Shown here piece by piece: positions 1 to 10,043 of a DNA stretch of 21,603 nucleotides (within the stretch, counting starts at the first letter, position 1; each line of letters opens with the position of its first letter). The DNA is from Collodictyon triciliatum (lineage: Eukaryota; CRuMs). The stretch is from the NCBI GenBank assembly GCA_043381765.1, contig JBHJMP010001181.1, forward strand, positions 1 to 21,603, read 5' to 3'. The notes below the pieces were generated by a model. The model saw nothing but the letters and a program-made list of their open reading frames with translations. It was not told where the DNA came from and ran no database searches. Position numbers and translations under genes: made by a program.

Positions 1-52
1 ATTATGTTTATACATTATATTTATACATTATATTTATACATTATGTTTATAC
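1..52. repeat. 13-bp minisatellite, four copies
   Basis: Four head-to-tail copies of a 13-base unit, attatRtttatac, where R is g in copies 1 and 4 and a in copies 2 and 3. A broken fifth copy begins at 53. It lies directly next to the hexanucleotide array at 76. It is probably intron or spacer 5' of gene 1; nothing coding is visible. Confidence 0.85.
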
Positions 53-75
53 ATTATATTAATGTATTATTTTTG

Positions 76-179
76 TATTTATATTTATATTTATATTTAT
101 ATTTATATTTATATTTATATTTATATTTATATTTATATTTATATTTATATTTATATTTATATTTATATTTATATTTATA
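76..179. repeat. (TATTTA)n hexanucleotide array
   Basis: About 17 near-perfect copies of the unit tattta. It is open in several frames and would read as alternating Tyr-Leu, Tyr-Ile or Tyr-Lys, but those translations are repeat artefacts. It most likely lies in an intron or in spacer ahead of the first exon of gene 1. Confidence 0.9.
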
Positions 180-282
180 CTTTGTACAGTCTTCTATTTG
201 CCTTGTCGTTTTATCATTTACCTTTTCAAATATTGACTTACACATCATTTCACATCATCAACATCTTGTGATTAACAAAAAG

Positions 283-2863
283 AATGAGAATGATAGAGCA
301 GATGGTGATTCCAACTCATATGAAGATGAAAGTGGATATTCCAATATCGAAGATAATATGGATGACAAGAACCCTCGAGCAAGCGAAGGTGAAAACGAGG
401 CTGAATTCGAATCTGAATTTGCGGGTTTTGGGGGCCCTTCTCAATATAGACGAAGAGAAAATGACACTGACTCTCAACATAGCCTGGTAAAAACATTTCA
501 TGAATAGAAGATCCAAAAAAAAAATTATTTGAATGTTGTTGTGCAAGTCGTGTGATAAATTTTCATGAAATGGATATGTTAACAAAAAAACTTCAATGCT
601 TAAATTTTAGTCGTCCGACCAACATTCTGAATCACGCGTATTATTTGGGACTGATCTGTTTTCTGATACAATCGTACTATTTATTAATTCATCAAATATA
701 TTATTTTAAATGTCTTGATTTTTTTAAAAAAATAAAATATTTTAAATAAGATTGCTGGTAAGTTTGGATATGGGCAACCTGATAGCCCTGAGAAAACAAG
801 ACTTAAATATGCTAATGAGGTGAGATTATATTTGAGTAATTTAACACTTCAAACTTTTATAAATAAAAATAAATTATGTTTTCTTGTTTTAATATAATTT
901 GGTCAATTCTTTTTCTAAAAAAAAAAAAAAATTGAATCTTTCAGATGGGAAAACTCACTCCTGGTCATGATGATAGTGCCATATCAAAGCTAGGTTAATA
1001 TTTGTATTCAAGATTTTGATCATTTATATACAATGTAATTTTCATAATTTCTATAAATCAGTCTATTTTTTTTTAAAAAAAAAAAGTATTTTCATTTATA
1101 AATAACGCTGGCAAATATAGGAAAATCTATGGGGAAAGGAGGATTTCCATTAAAGGTGTGTCGTAGCGAAAATATTGACATTGATATTCGAAATCTGCCA
1201 AAATGCATTATCATTATTCCTTATTGTATGTATCACTCCTTCGTTAAAAAAAATAAATTGATTGAGAAGTCTAAGGATGGTAAGAAGCCGACAAAAGATT
1301 CGAGTTCTTATGAATCCTCAGGGAGATTAAGTGACGGAGAAGTATTGAAAAGAGAACTAGACAAGAGAATTCAAAGGCGCACCTCGATAGCACAAACCCT
1401 TATGGCAACATCTGAATTTGTAGCCTTTTTATATTATATTCTTCTTCCTTGTTTTTCCTTCTTTTTTTCTTTTTTTCTTTTTTCTTTTTTCTTTTTTTCT
1501 TTTTTTCTTTTTTTCTTTTTTTCTTTTTTTCTTTTTTCTTTTTTCTTTTTTCCTTTTTTTCTTTTTTCTTTTTTTCTTTTTTCTTTTTTTCTTTTTTCTT
1601 TTTTTTCTTTTTCTTTTTCTTTTTCTTTTTCTTTTTCTTTTTCTTTTTTTCTTTTTCTTTTTTTCTTTTTTTCTTTTTTTCTTCTCTTTCTTCTTCGTCT
1701 TCTTTTTCTTTTTCTTTTTCTTTTTCTTTCTCTTTTTCTTTTTCTTTTTCCTTTTTTTCCTTTTTTTCCTTTTTTTCTTTTTTTTCTTTTTTCATTCGTC
1801 TTCCAATCCCCCTTTCAAGCAAACTTGGAAACTGTCTTTAGATATTCTTTTCTTGTTGCAGATGAAAGGATTAACCTCCAATGGGCAACCATCCGAAGGT
1901 CAATCTGACGGAGATTCTGTTGGGAGTAAAGTTTTTGAAGAAAGTGAAGAAGTCACCCGCTCAAATCCCACCGATGAACGTCCATCATCATCATCACCGC
2001 GTACTGAGGATAATAAAGAAGTTATAGGTATTTTACTTTCTTTAAAAATTGACAATTATTGTGTGTTTTAAATACTCTTCATGCATTAATAGTCTTGTCA
2101 GAACCCATCAAAGATGAAATGAGAGAATATCAAAAAAAGCCCATCAAGAATGCCTCTAAAGGTTTTCACTTATACCTCAGCTTCATATATTCTGTCATTC
2201 CTAACAAAGACGTGTGAATTAAAAGAACATCGATCACCCGTAGTGGTTAAACATTATCTAAAAATCCTACTATTATATTTTTGTAGCACCCAAGAAAAAT
2301 GACACCAAAGGTTAATTCTTGATATGTTTAAACCCCAAATCGTTCATGTAAAATTGTATAATCATAGTAAGAGAAAAAAATATATGAGAATTTATGCTTC
2401 ATTTCAACATAAAGTGTTCTTATTTTGTTTTAGCTCCAATTATCGGTCTATACTCTGCAATCGATTATGAAAAGATAAAGAAAGTGAACTCTCGCTATCG
2501 CGTAACATTTCGATTCCACATGAGATGAATAGGTTTTTATGGAAAGGTTTACATTGATGCTCTGTTACTAATAATATCTTACAGGATGGAATCCCTAGTT
2601 CAACAGGGAAAATATCAACTGCTCCGCGAACCCCTAGTGAGCTCATTGCCAGACACTAGCATCTATGATTTCTTATTATAAACATTCATGTACTTAATAG
2701 CATCATTTTATCCCCAGGTGCCATAGTTTATGTCAGTAAGAGTCCCAATCGCCTCCACAAACAAATGGCTAAATCATCGTCCCCTTCTAATAATAAAGAA
2801 AGCATGTCCGTAGTCAAGAGTATACATGAGCCCATTAGCAGTCCTCAAAGAACGTCCGTTTAA
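283..2863 (+). CDS. Multi-exon gene for an unrecognised acidic, Ser/Lys-rich protein (5' end uncertain)
   Basis: I do not recognise this protein. Exons joined by GT-AG sites and matching phase are 283-486, 611-637, 751-819, 945-993, 1121-1155, 1267-1419, 1862-2027, 2102-2161, 2287-2310, 2434-2501, 2585-2636 and 2718-2863. The total is 1053 nt, giving 350 codons and a TAA stop at 2861-2863. The first exon is open further upstream and has no obvious ATG, so the gene may begin before the window. The product is hydrophilic. It has an N-terminal acidic run (DESGYSNIEDNMDD), a Gly/Lys stretch across 945-1155 (MGKLTPGHDD, then GKSMGKGGFPLK), Ser-rich segments with a four-Ser run near 1993, and a basic Ser-rich tail. 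There is no signal peptide or membrane segment. The 442-base intron 1420-1861 is almost entirely pyrimidine. The 611-637 exon and the 1267 start are the weakest calls. The overall phase closure supports one gene. Confidence 0.55.
1441..1793. repeat. Homopyrimidine CT tract inside a gene 1 intron
   Basis: The + strand holds only C and T from 1452 to 1696 and again from 1698 to 1792. The make-up is irregular C(T)4-8 units, with a single G at 1697. It occupies most of the intron between the exons ending at 1419 and starting at 1862, in the sense-strand pyrimidine orientation. Open frames through it (Phe-rich, or Lys/Glu-rich on the other strand) are artefacts. Confidence 0.92.
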
Positions 2864-3091
2864 AATGATACCTTTCAATGATTAATTCTTTATTTATTTT
2901 AATTTTTGGTATATTTTTAAATTTTAATCTTTATTATGTAGTATCATAATGTGTCATCTATTATAATTTTTTATTATGTCTTTCATAGTATTTTTGTTGT
3001 CTTTTCATTTCTACAACCGGAATGAAATCATACTATATGACTTTTATACATCGTAAAGCTTCGCTATTCAAAATATAGGAGGTATAAAAGG
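2864..3091. other. AT-rich spacer between gene 1 and gene 2
   Basis: 228 bases of T-rich, low-complexity DNA after the gene 1 TAA stop. No coding exon is visible. A tataaaag octamer sits at 3083-3090, just before the ATG at 3092. The spacer could instead be an intron if gene 1 reads on through a donor at about 2858, but no phase-matching join was as clean as simple termination. Confidence 0.5.
3083..3090 (+). promoter_or_regulatory. TATA-box-like octamer next to the gene 2 start
   Basis: tataaaag matches a TATA consensus. It lies two bases before the ATG at 3092 and 26 bases before a second in-frame ATG at 3116 (MQTDPFD). At normal TATA spacing, transcription would begin near the second ATG, which would make that one the start with almost no leader. 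It may equally be chance in AT-rich DNA. Confidence 0.25.
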
Positions 3092-5473
3092 ATGATTATT
3101 GTTTCCGAGAAGGAGATGCAAACAGATCCCTTTGACTTGAGCCAATTACTAAAGTCAGACGACCCGTTTCCAGACATGGTTGGTTCGGAGGAAGCCATAT
3201 CTCCAAATATCGAGTCGTCATGGGGTGACTTTAGTCCTGTCAATCCAGAACTCACGTCTCTCTATAACCCGGAAGCTACTCTTGAGGAAGTATTGATACC
3301 TGTCCCTGAGGAGGTACCTGAATATGACGAAGCCGCTTACCGATTAAAGTTTGAAGGATTTATTGGAGAGGAGCCCTGTGATTTGGTTTGAATTTTAGTA
3401 ACCTTTTGTTTCATTTTTTTTTTTTTACATTTTATTTTATTTTATTTTTTGGTTTCTAAACTGAAAACATTATCAAAATGTGTATGATGAGGTTTATATA
3501 ATCGTCTCTTCATACAGTTCCTCCTAATCTTTACATGTGTACATAGGAAGGATTTAAGAACAAAATTTCACAAACACCTTTGGTTTCCATTGACACTTCT
3601 AGCCCTGATAGAATTGAGGAATTTGAAAAAGAGCAAAGAGTGATGGAAGCAGAAGTGTTCAAGTTAAGAAAAGAAATTAAAACTGTAAGTAATCTGCTTT
3701 TTTAAAAATATATAGCATCGAACACAAATGCACAAATTAAGTAATTTTCCTTTCCTTTTTTTTTTTTTTTTTTTTGAAAACTAAATATGTAATAGCTCAT
3801 TTCGAAATATAATGACCTGAGAGAAAAGACAACGAAAATTGCCTCCCAAGTAAGAGAAAATATGGTGATTCCTGGCGGTGTTTTTGACTACACAAAAACT
3901 ATTGGTGCGTCCCATCATCATAGTAATTCATACTGTTCGCGAATTAATTTTCTGATGAACAGAGAACTCTAATGTGCAAGCTGAGCCGGGTTCGAAGAAA
4001 CCATCGTCCTATGAATTATATGCAGCTCCCTCAGGAAGTGATAGGGTACCAAAAAATATTAGAATCGAATAGAACTTATCATTTCTGGTGATGAGCTGAA
4101 CTATTCCTTTCCAGTTTTTTCTGCGTTTTATTTCCTATGTGGATATGCATGTGGATGCTGATATGATTTTGTGGCTTTTGTGACTCTTTTCAGATATGAT
4201 CTGATAAAGTGCTGTTATCAAACTTTGTTAACCTCTCAGTAAGGTATCGTGGAGACAAGTAGCTATTATTACTGAGTCTGTTATTTAATAGAATGCTAGA
4301 TTGAAGGCACCACCACACTTGATGGAAACCATCCAATCCATATTGCAAGGGGATATGATGACGTGTAAGTTTTTATATGTTTTTATCTTTTGCAGCGATT
4401 TAAATAAAATTATTTTCTTTGAAATTTTATTCTTTAGTAAAAGTAATAAAAAAAATCTTAAACGATACATTGACAATTCATTAATAAATGTGTCACTATC
4501 CTTCCAGCATACAAGCCTCGTATAAAACCAATCAGCTATGTGATGAAGCGAATTATTAGCGTGTTATTGGACTTTACTTCTGCATCCTCCACTTCCCAGG
4601 CACCAATAAGCTTATATGAATTTCTGTATGAATACTACACTACAAGATACGGCCTAAGGACAATTGCAGAAAGGGTACTCGCTCCTTTATTCCTCTTATA
4701 TACCGTTTTATTCATTCATGTGTCATTCGCATATTTGCATAAATTTATATGTAATTTATGAATATTCGTATATTTTAGAGGTATGATACCAAACAGTATA
4801 GCACGTAAATCCTTATATAATTCACTGTTGTTTGTAAAACAATGGCACATCCTTACCTGCATACGTCTATTTAAAAGCACTTGATAGATTTCGTTATCAA
4901 TATAAAGTCCTACAAAGATGGACACAACAGGGTATATCGCTTCGGCCAATTTTGTGGTTTTTACGACCCAATAAAACATGAATGCTTCCTTTTTTATATG
5001 TAAGAATGACTTTGAATCTATATTTGCCTCCATTCATCTAAATATAAAGTCAGAGATTAAGACATCATTTCAACTTCTTTGAAAGACTTTATGATCTACT
5101 ACTTCTGAACTCAACGAACTTAAAGCATAAATGCATGATTAACCATATAGGACGGTTTTTCAATATCTTTCTAAATTGACGGCATACTGGGTTGAGCTTT
5201 TGAATGGTACCATGCTCATACAAATGGGGCATGCATACACAGCAGCAGCAATAGTTTTTGGGTAATTTTTTTAAACGATGCTTTTATAAAAAGAAAAAAG
5301 CTAGCCACTAAATATCATGTTGGTTTGTTGTGTATCGATGTATTGAATTTCTCCTGTCTATCTTTTTTTAAAAAAAAAAATACAGAAAAAATCACTCCGC
5401 TGAAGAACTTGACCGATTGCAAGTGGCTCTGGATACCATATCCACCGAAAAGAAGTTTGACATTATAGATTGA
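3092..5473 (+). CDS. Coiled-coil protein with a conserved helical module (possible cytoskeletal or axonemal type)
   Basis: Exons 3092-3385, 3547-3684, 3796-3904, 3963-4045, 4292-4364, 4508-4674, 4779-4804, 5151-5261 and 5386-5473 join in phase to 362 codons plus TGA. The start is ATG 3092 or ATG 3116. The N-terminus is acidic (EKEMQTDPFD, then many Glu/Pro). Exons 2-3 are a heptad-like coiled coil (FEKEQRVMEAEVFKLRKEI). Exons 5-8 form the most protein-like part: MKRIISVLLDF, then SLYEFLYEYY, TRYGLRTIAER and VFQYLSKLTAYWVELLNG. From memory, an aromatic-rich SL-EF-Y-Y--KYGL--AE pattern occurs in coiled-coil cytoskeletal or flagellar proteins of protists. That family link is an inference and weak. 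A good internal donor (caa|gtaaga near 3849) could shorten exon 3. The last exon runs into TGA at 5471-5473, and the protein may really continue into 5648 (see findings). Confidence 0.6.
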
Positions 5474-5647
5474 TATTGTGTATTTCATCTTCAGTTAATT
5501 TTTAACTCCTATTTCTTGATACTTTTGTTTTAATTCGATCGAAAGTTTTTTTTGTTTTTTTTCATTGAATATTGAGCGTGATGCTTTAAAAGAAAAATTG
5601 AAATAAGTACGATAACCTTGTCTTCGGTCTGCTATCAATTATTTTAG

Positions 5648-7691
5648 AGGCTCTGCCGACAGATTCATCGACATTGATATGCTACTCGAGATAATGCTGC
5701 AAACTTTCATGGGCATCGATATACCAGAACCATCATCGACTGATTTGTCCTTCTCTAAGGACCCCAATCAGAATCAAAATCAAAATCAAAATCATAACCA
5801 CGACGAAGCACGAATAACAAACCCGGATTCCGAAAGGAAGAGCCCAGATAATCTGGAGCAAGGAGAAGCGGTCTCCAATAACCACGCTAGTAACATTAGA
5901 GACTTTGATTACCAGCACCAACATAATCGACATCCTCATGCGTATGTACTCAATTCTTGCGTAAAGCTTTATATTTCTACAGTTGGGATTTTGTCTCCAT
6001 ACTATCAGATGTTCATTTTAATTTTGTAATAATAATTGTTTTATAATTTTATAATATTTTTGTTTTATGGCTTGGTTATTATGCTATTGCATTAGTAGCA
6101 TACATCATGTTGATTGTAATAGTTTGTGTGTGTTTTTTTTTTCAGATTCCATATCCATGCGTCTTCAAACAATTCTTTCCTTAAACTTTTAATATTTTCC
6201 TTTTTTTTCTCTTTTCGTATTGTTGAATTCTATTTGTTTTTGTTTTTGTTTTTGTTTTTGTTTTTGTTTTTGTTTTTGTTTTTGTTTTTGTTTTTGTTTT
6301 TGTTTTTATTTTATTCTAAAATTTTAGCTTGAATCATCAAGGTTTTTATAAATCATAGTATATCTGACATGGTTCAAAAGAATGTATCATCTGGATTTTC
6401 GGTAATCAATTTTTCTGCCTCGATCGACGAGGGGTAATTGCCATTGATTTTATTTCATATAAAAATAGATGCGTTAAATTATATATTCATGATTTTTTAT
6501 AATTGTTTCGCCTTTATCGCACACCCTACAAAACTCTGCAAAATGAATGCGAATTCTATAGTGAATTTTTTATATCTAACTTAAAAATATCAAAATATTT
6601 TAACCCTTTACCGATACCTTTAACAACTTTTGAATATTGCTTAATTCTGAGTTGTAAACAACCGCTCATATACTATTTTATTATATTTCTTCATTTCCAA
6701 ATTCATGTTAGGGACAGCTTATATATTTATATAATAAATTAAAAATAATTTGTCGTAGAAATCTATTGAAGAAGCCTCTTCATGTTGATTTACCCAAAGA
6801 CAGTTCGGAGCCATTTACGCCCCACCAACCTCACTACCCAGAACTGCATCATTCCTCGCCCAGCAGAACACCAGTAGGAAGGTGATTTTTTTTTCCTTAT
6901 TATACAAGCTATCAAAAATCAACGAAAAGTAGTAAGTATATCTGGTTTGGTTTTTCAAAAAAATAGAAATAGAATTATAACGTATGAATTTATTTAACCT
7001 AACGATGCAAATCACCAAATCAAATTTAAACAATAAACAAGATAATGAGCCAAAAAATGAAATGATTCGAAGTATCCATTTACATTCTTTATGGCATGCA
7101 ATTTTACGAAAATAATAATAATAACAATAATATACTAAGCTTCTCAACCATGAAACGGCAATAGACACATATTTCATAAGAAAAAAAACCTGGCTCTGAT
7201 AAACATGATATTTATATGTGAAGTATTTGTACAGAGTTTATTTATGTATTTGAAAAAAAAAAACTATGTAAATCACGTGATAGGCAACTCGCATCGAGAA
7301 ACGGATTTCCGATGAAGCCAATGACACCTTTTGAAGTCACTAATTCTCCTATACGAAGGCCTTCAAATAGTCTTACTCAGAACTCAATCCATTCCCGATT
7401 GACTCCAACAAAGAGGTTAACTCGAATTAGATGTTTTTTTCTTTTTCTTCGCCTTTTTTTCCATTTAGATATTTCATGTTGAAAAAAATTCAATCGATAC
7501 TTACTCGATTATGGTTATCTCTGGCTGTAATTATTATGGCTCTATATATTTAATTGATTTCTAAAGTATTGAAATTCATAAAGCGACCACCCGAATTTGT
7601 TAGAGCCGCTAAGGCCAGTGACATCTTCACACCCAGCAAAAAGCTCTCTGGTAAAGAAACAGAAATTGCGTTATACTATCAACACTTTTAA
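5648..7691 (+). CDS. Ser/Pro/His/Asn-rich low-complexity protein segment, probably C-terminal part of the preceding gene
   Basis: Exons 5648-5941, 6359-6433, 6759-6881, 7284-7415 and 7604-7691 all join with phase-2 introns into one frame of about 236 codons ending in TAA at 7689-7691. It starts with a helical stretch (GSADRFIDIDMLLEIMLQTF). A Gln/Asn repeat near 5766-5797 follows, then polar Ser/Pro/Arg-rich sequence (PHQPHYPELHHSSPSRTPVG, RRPSNSLTQNS, TPTKRAAKASDIFTPSKK). If it is a separate gene, the first in-frame ATG is 5679. However, 5648 follows a good acceptor (attattttag), and sequence before the ATG reads well, which argues for continuation from gene 2. An alternative end splices 7650 to 7719 and stops at 7855. 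No function can be assigned. Confidence 0.45.
6233..6307. repeat. (TTTTTG)n hexanucleotide array in an intron
   Basis: About twelve copies of tttttg inside the intron 5942-6358. The T/G-rich strand is the sense strand. It ends about 50 bases before the acceptor at 6357-6358. Translated as Phe-Leu repeats it looks open but is not coding. Confidence 0.88.
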
Positions 7692-8177
7692 AATATTTAA
7701 AACATAAATCAAAAAAAGTTCACTTTGGAATCCTTCACGGAAGATTTTATTCTAAAATTGGGAATTTTTTTCTTTTGCAACTGCGAGATGTGTTGTCCCA
7801 TATCCTTTTTGTTAGTGATTTCGATATTGTATTCAAATATTCGAACTGTCCGTAGATGTCCATCAAGAGAGTTCTTCCAAATAATTAGGAACTATAGAAT
7901 ATTACCCTTCGTTTCTCAAGAATACAAGAACAGGATAAGGTGATTAAAAGTTGGTCTTGTTTAACTCTCATCCTTTTCCCCCTTTCCCCCTTTTCCCCTT
8001 TTCCCCCTCTTTTAATCTTCATGCGTCTTTTTTTTTTCTCTCTGACGACAATTTATTCAGCAGCCAAAAAACTTTGTTCCGATAATAAATTATACTCACA
8101 TTGCTCGACTTAATTTTTTTGTTAATTTCCCTTGTCCGCTACATCTCAGCCATTTTTTTCTTCCTGTTTTTATTTTA
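7692..8177. other. Spacer after segment 3, with a C/T block
   Basis: AT-rich sequence with an open reading stretch at 7719-7943 that has no recognisable content; part of it could be an alternative last exon for segment 3. At 7971-8011 there is a run of alternating C4-5 and T3-4 blocks. No RNA gene or clear gene is seen. Confidence 0.4.
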
Positions 8178-8198
8178 GTTCTTTATTTATTTATTTGC

Positions 8199-8249
<51 letters not shown>

Positions 8250-8314
8250 TTTGTTTGTTTATTTATTTATTTATTTAGTTATTTAGTTATTTAGTTATTT
8301 AGTTATTTAGTTGC

Positions 8315-8373
<59 letters not shown>

Positions 8374-8450
8374 TTTGCTTATTTGCTTATTTGTTTATTT
8401 GCTTATTTGTTTATTTGCTTATTTGCTTATTTGCTTACTTATTTATTATC
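8178..8450. repeat. (TTTA)n tetranucleotide array with interspersed variants
   Basis: About 270 bases of ttta units, interrupted by variant blocks (ttag at 8275-8312, ttgc/ttgt at 8313-8318 and 8377-8440). The variants cluster in sub-blocks, as expected from local expansion of mutated units. It sits between segment 3 and GOGAT and has no coding potential beyond artefactual Leu/Ile/Tyr/Phe frames. Confidence 0.92.
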
Positions 8451-10043
8451 TTTTCCTTTAATTAATATTTTCTTATCTTGTGTTTCGTTTGCTTCAGAGT
8501 TCGCCGTTTTGCTGCGTTTTTGAATTACGCCAGAAGTGACGTGATATATTCCACATTTTTTAAATCTAATTATGGAAATTATAGTTTATTGAATTAAAAT
8601 TACATTTAAATTGAAAAATTTCTATCCTATTTAGATAAATCTTATTACATAGTCAATTAAGAGAAGTAAGATATTTACATTTGACTCCCCATTCATGAGA
8701 AAACTACGCTATCTTTCCCTAATCAGTTGTGTTCCAGAATTCAGGCTAACATATACAAATGGGGCTGGAATTCCACGAAAGCAGAAACGGCATAAATAGT
8801 TTCGAGCTTTTCCGTGAACGCAGCCGCATAAGGAGAATCCCATCACAGGCACTTACGGGGACAAATGACACAGTTCTGCCACAGGCTGCATGTGTTTCGC
8901 CTCAAACCAAATCAGCAAATCATTGCGTCACGCGCTTTCCAATCAAACACCCACACAACAACAAAATCAATAATGTTTTTCTCACCCTTCCTTTCATTTT
9001 TCTTTATTCAACAACAAAAACAACAACAACAACAACAAAGAAATTTGAAATATAAAAAATAACTGGATGGGTTGCAACTATCTTAATCAAATTGCGCTTA
9101 CCAACAATCACACATATTGAATACAAGAACAAGCGCGCGTGTTAAAAACACGTAATTGAACATGAATCTATGCGTATTCATATATATATAACCTACTTTT
9201 TGTTATTCTGAAATTGATAAAGAAGTGTCCAATAATCTTCCCATCATCAAGAACAAACACGCTCGAAGGTCAAAAGCAAACAAACGAAGCCAAAGCACAC
9301 GCACACAGGACGATAATTCAGTCAAGTCGAAGTAGCGATAAAACACAGAGTGTATGCACAGTTCGGTTGAAAATACAGCCAAGCCTTTCCGACCCAAGAA
9401 AACTACTGGGCAGTCGCTTTTATCTTTGTTATGTGTCCTCGTCTGCCTCGCCGGCAACTTTTCTCTTTCGCCACATCAACAAGGGCGACTTTTCTCCCAC
9501 CCAAACACTTCCCCTTCGAATAATGCTTCACAAAGAGTCTTTCAATCGCTCTGGAAGTTTTGTGAATCTGCAATCTTTATTGTTATGTGTTCACTGGGTT
9601 TTTTTTATGTTTTTTTTACCTTGCACCTTTCGTCTTCTGCCTCAAGAAAATCATACGAAATACCGACACGCGCACGCATATTACGAGTATTTAAACGTAA
9701 TCAAACGAACATTAATGCAACAATTGAGAACAAAGAGCCCCAAAGAACTCACAATCACTCGGTTTTCTGTCACAATAACACCAACAATCATCACATATAT
9801 GCTCACAAAGAGTGTCTTCGCTCGAAAGAGAAAGAAAAGCCAGAAGTATCACTCTAAACCCAAAGCCCATGGCTCAAACACTCCCACACAGAACTTAGAC
9901 CGCCATATGCCTCAACTCATACACGACTTTACCCTCCACCATCGAATACAGCAAAGTAATAAGTAGAATTCGTCTCACTCACCTCTTCCCAGCTCAGGAA
10001 TCAGAACCAAAGCACAACCGAAAACACCAACGAACAAAGATAT
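8451..10043. other. A/C-rich upstream region of GOGAT, no gene recognised
   Basis: The first 300 bases are AT-rich. From about 8760 the + strand becomes rich in A and C, with few stops. This leaves a 9214-9966 frame (opening on TTG) and an overlapping 9354-9857 frame. Neither has a recognisable motif, consistent codon preference or sensible start, so I treat them as chance. A tatatatataacc stretch lies near 9180-9192. The A/C-rich 9640-10043 part resembles a promoter or 5' leader of a highly expressed gene. That role is inferred. Confidence 0.4.
9009..9043. repeat. (CAA)n short array
   Basis: A run of caa triplets with two longer A interruptions, in the A/C-rich region upstream of GOGAT. It is part of the general low complexity here. 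Confidence 0.8.

Noticed and set aside
1129-1908. A 259-codon frame with a Phe/Ser-rich, seemingly membrane-like stretch
   Set aside because: The hydrophobic part is the CT tract of an intron. A donor at 1420 and an acceptor ending at 1861 join flanking exons in phase.
4716-5033. A 105-codon - strand frame
   Set aside because: It overlaps the intron and small exon of gene 2, whose exons join in phase on the + strand. Composition is that of AT-rich intron DNA.
8178-8523. The tetranucleotide array as a possible CRISPR-like or telomere-like array
   Set aside because: There are no spacers and no telomeric unit. It is simple TTTA slippage with clustered variants.
9214-9966. A 250-codon frame upstream of GOGAT
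   Set aside because: It opens on TTG, overlaps another equally open frame, has no recognisable motif, and the A/C skew explains the lack of stops.
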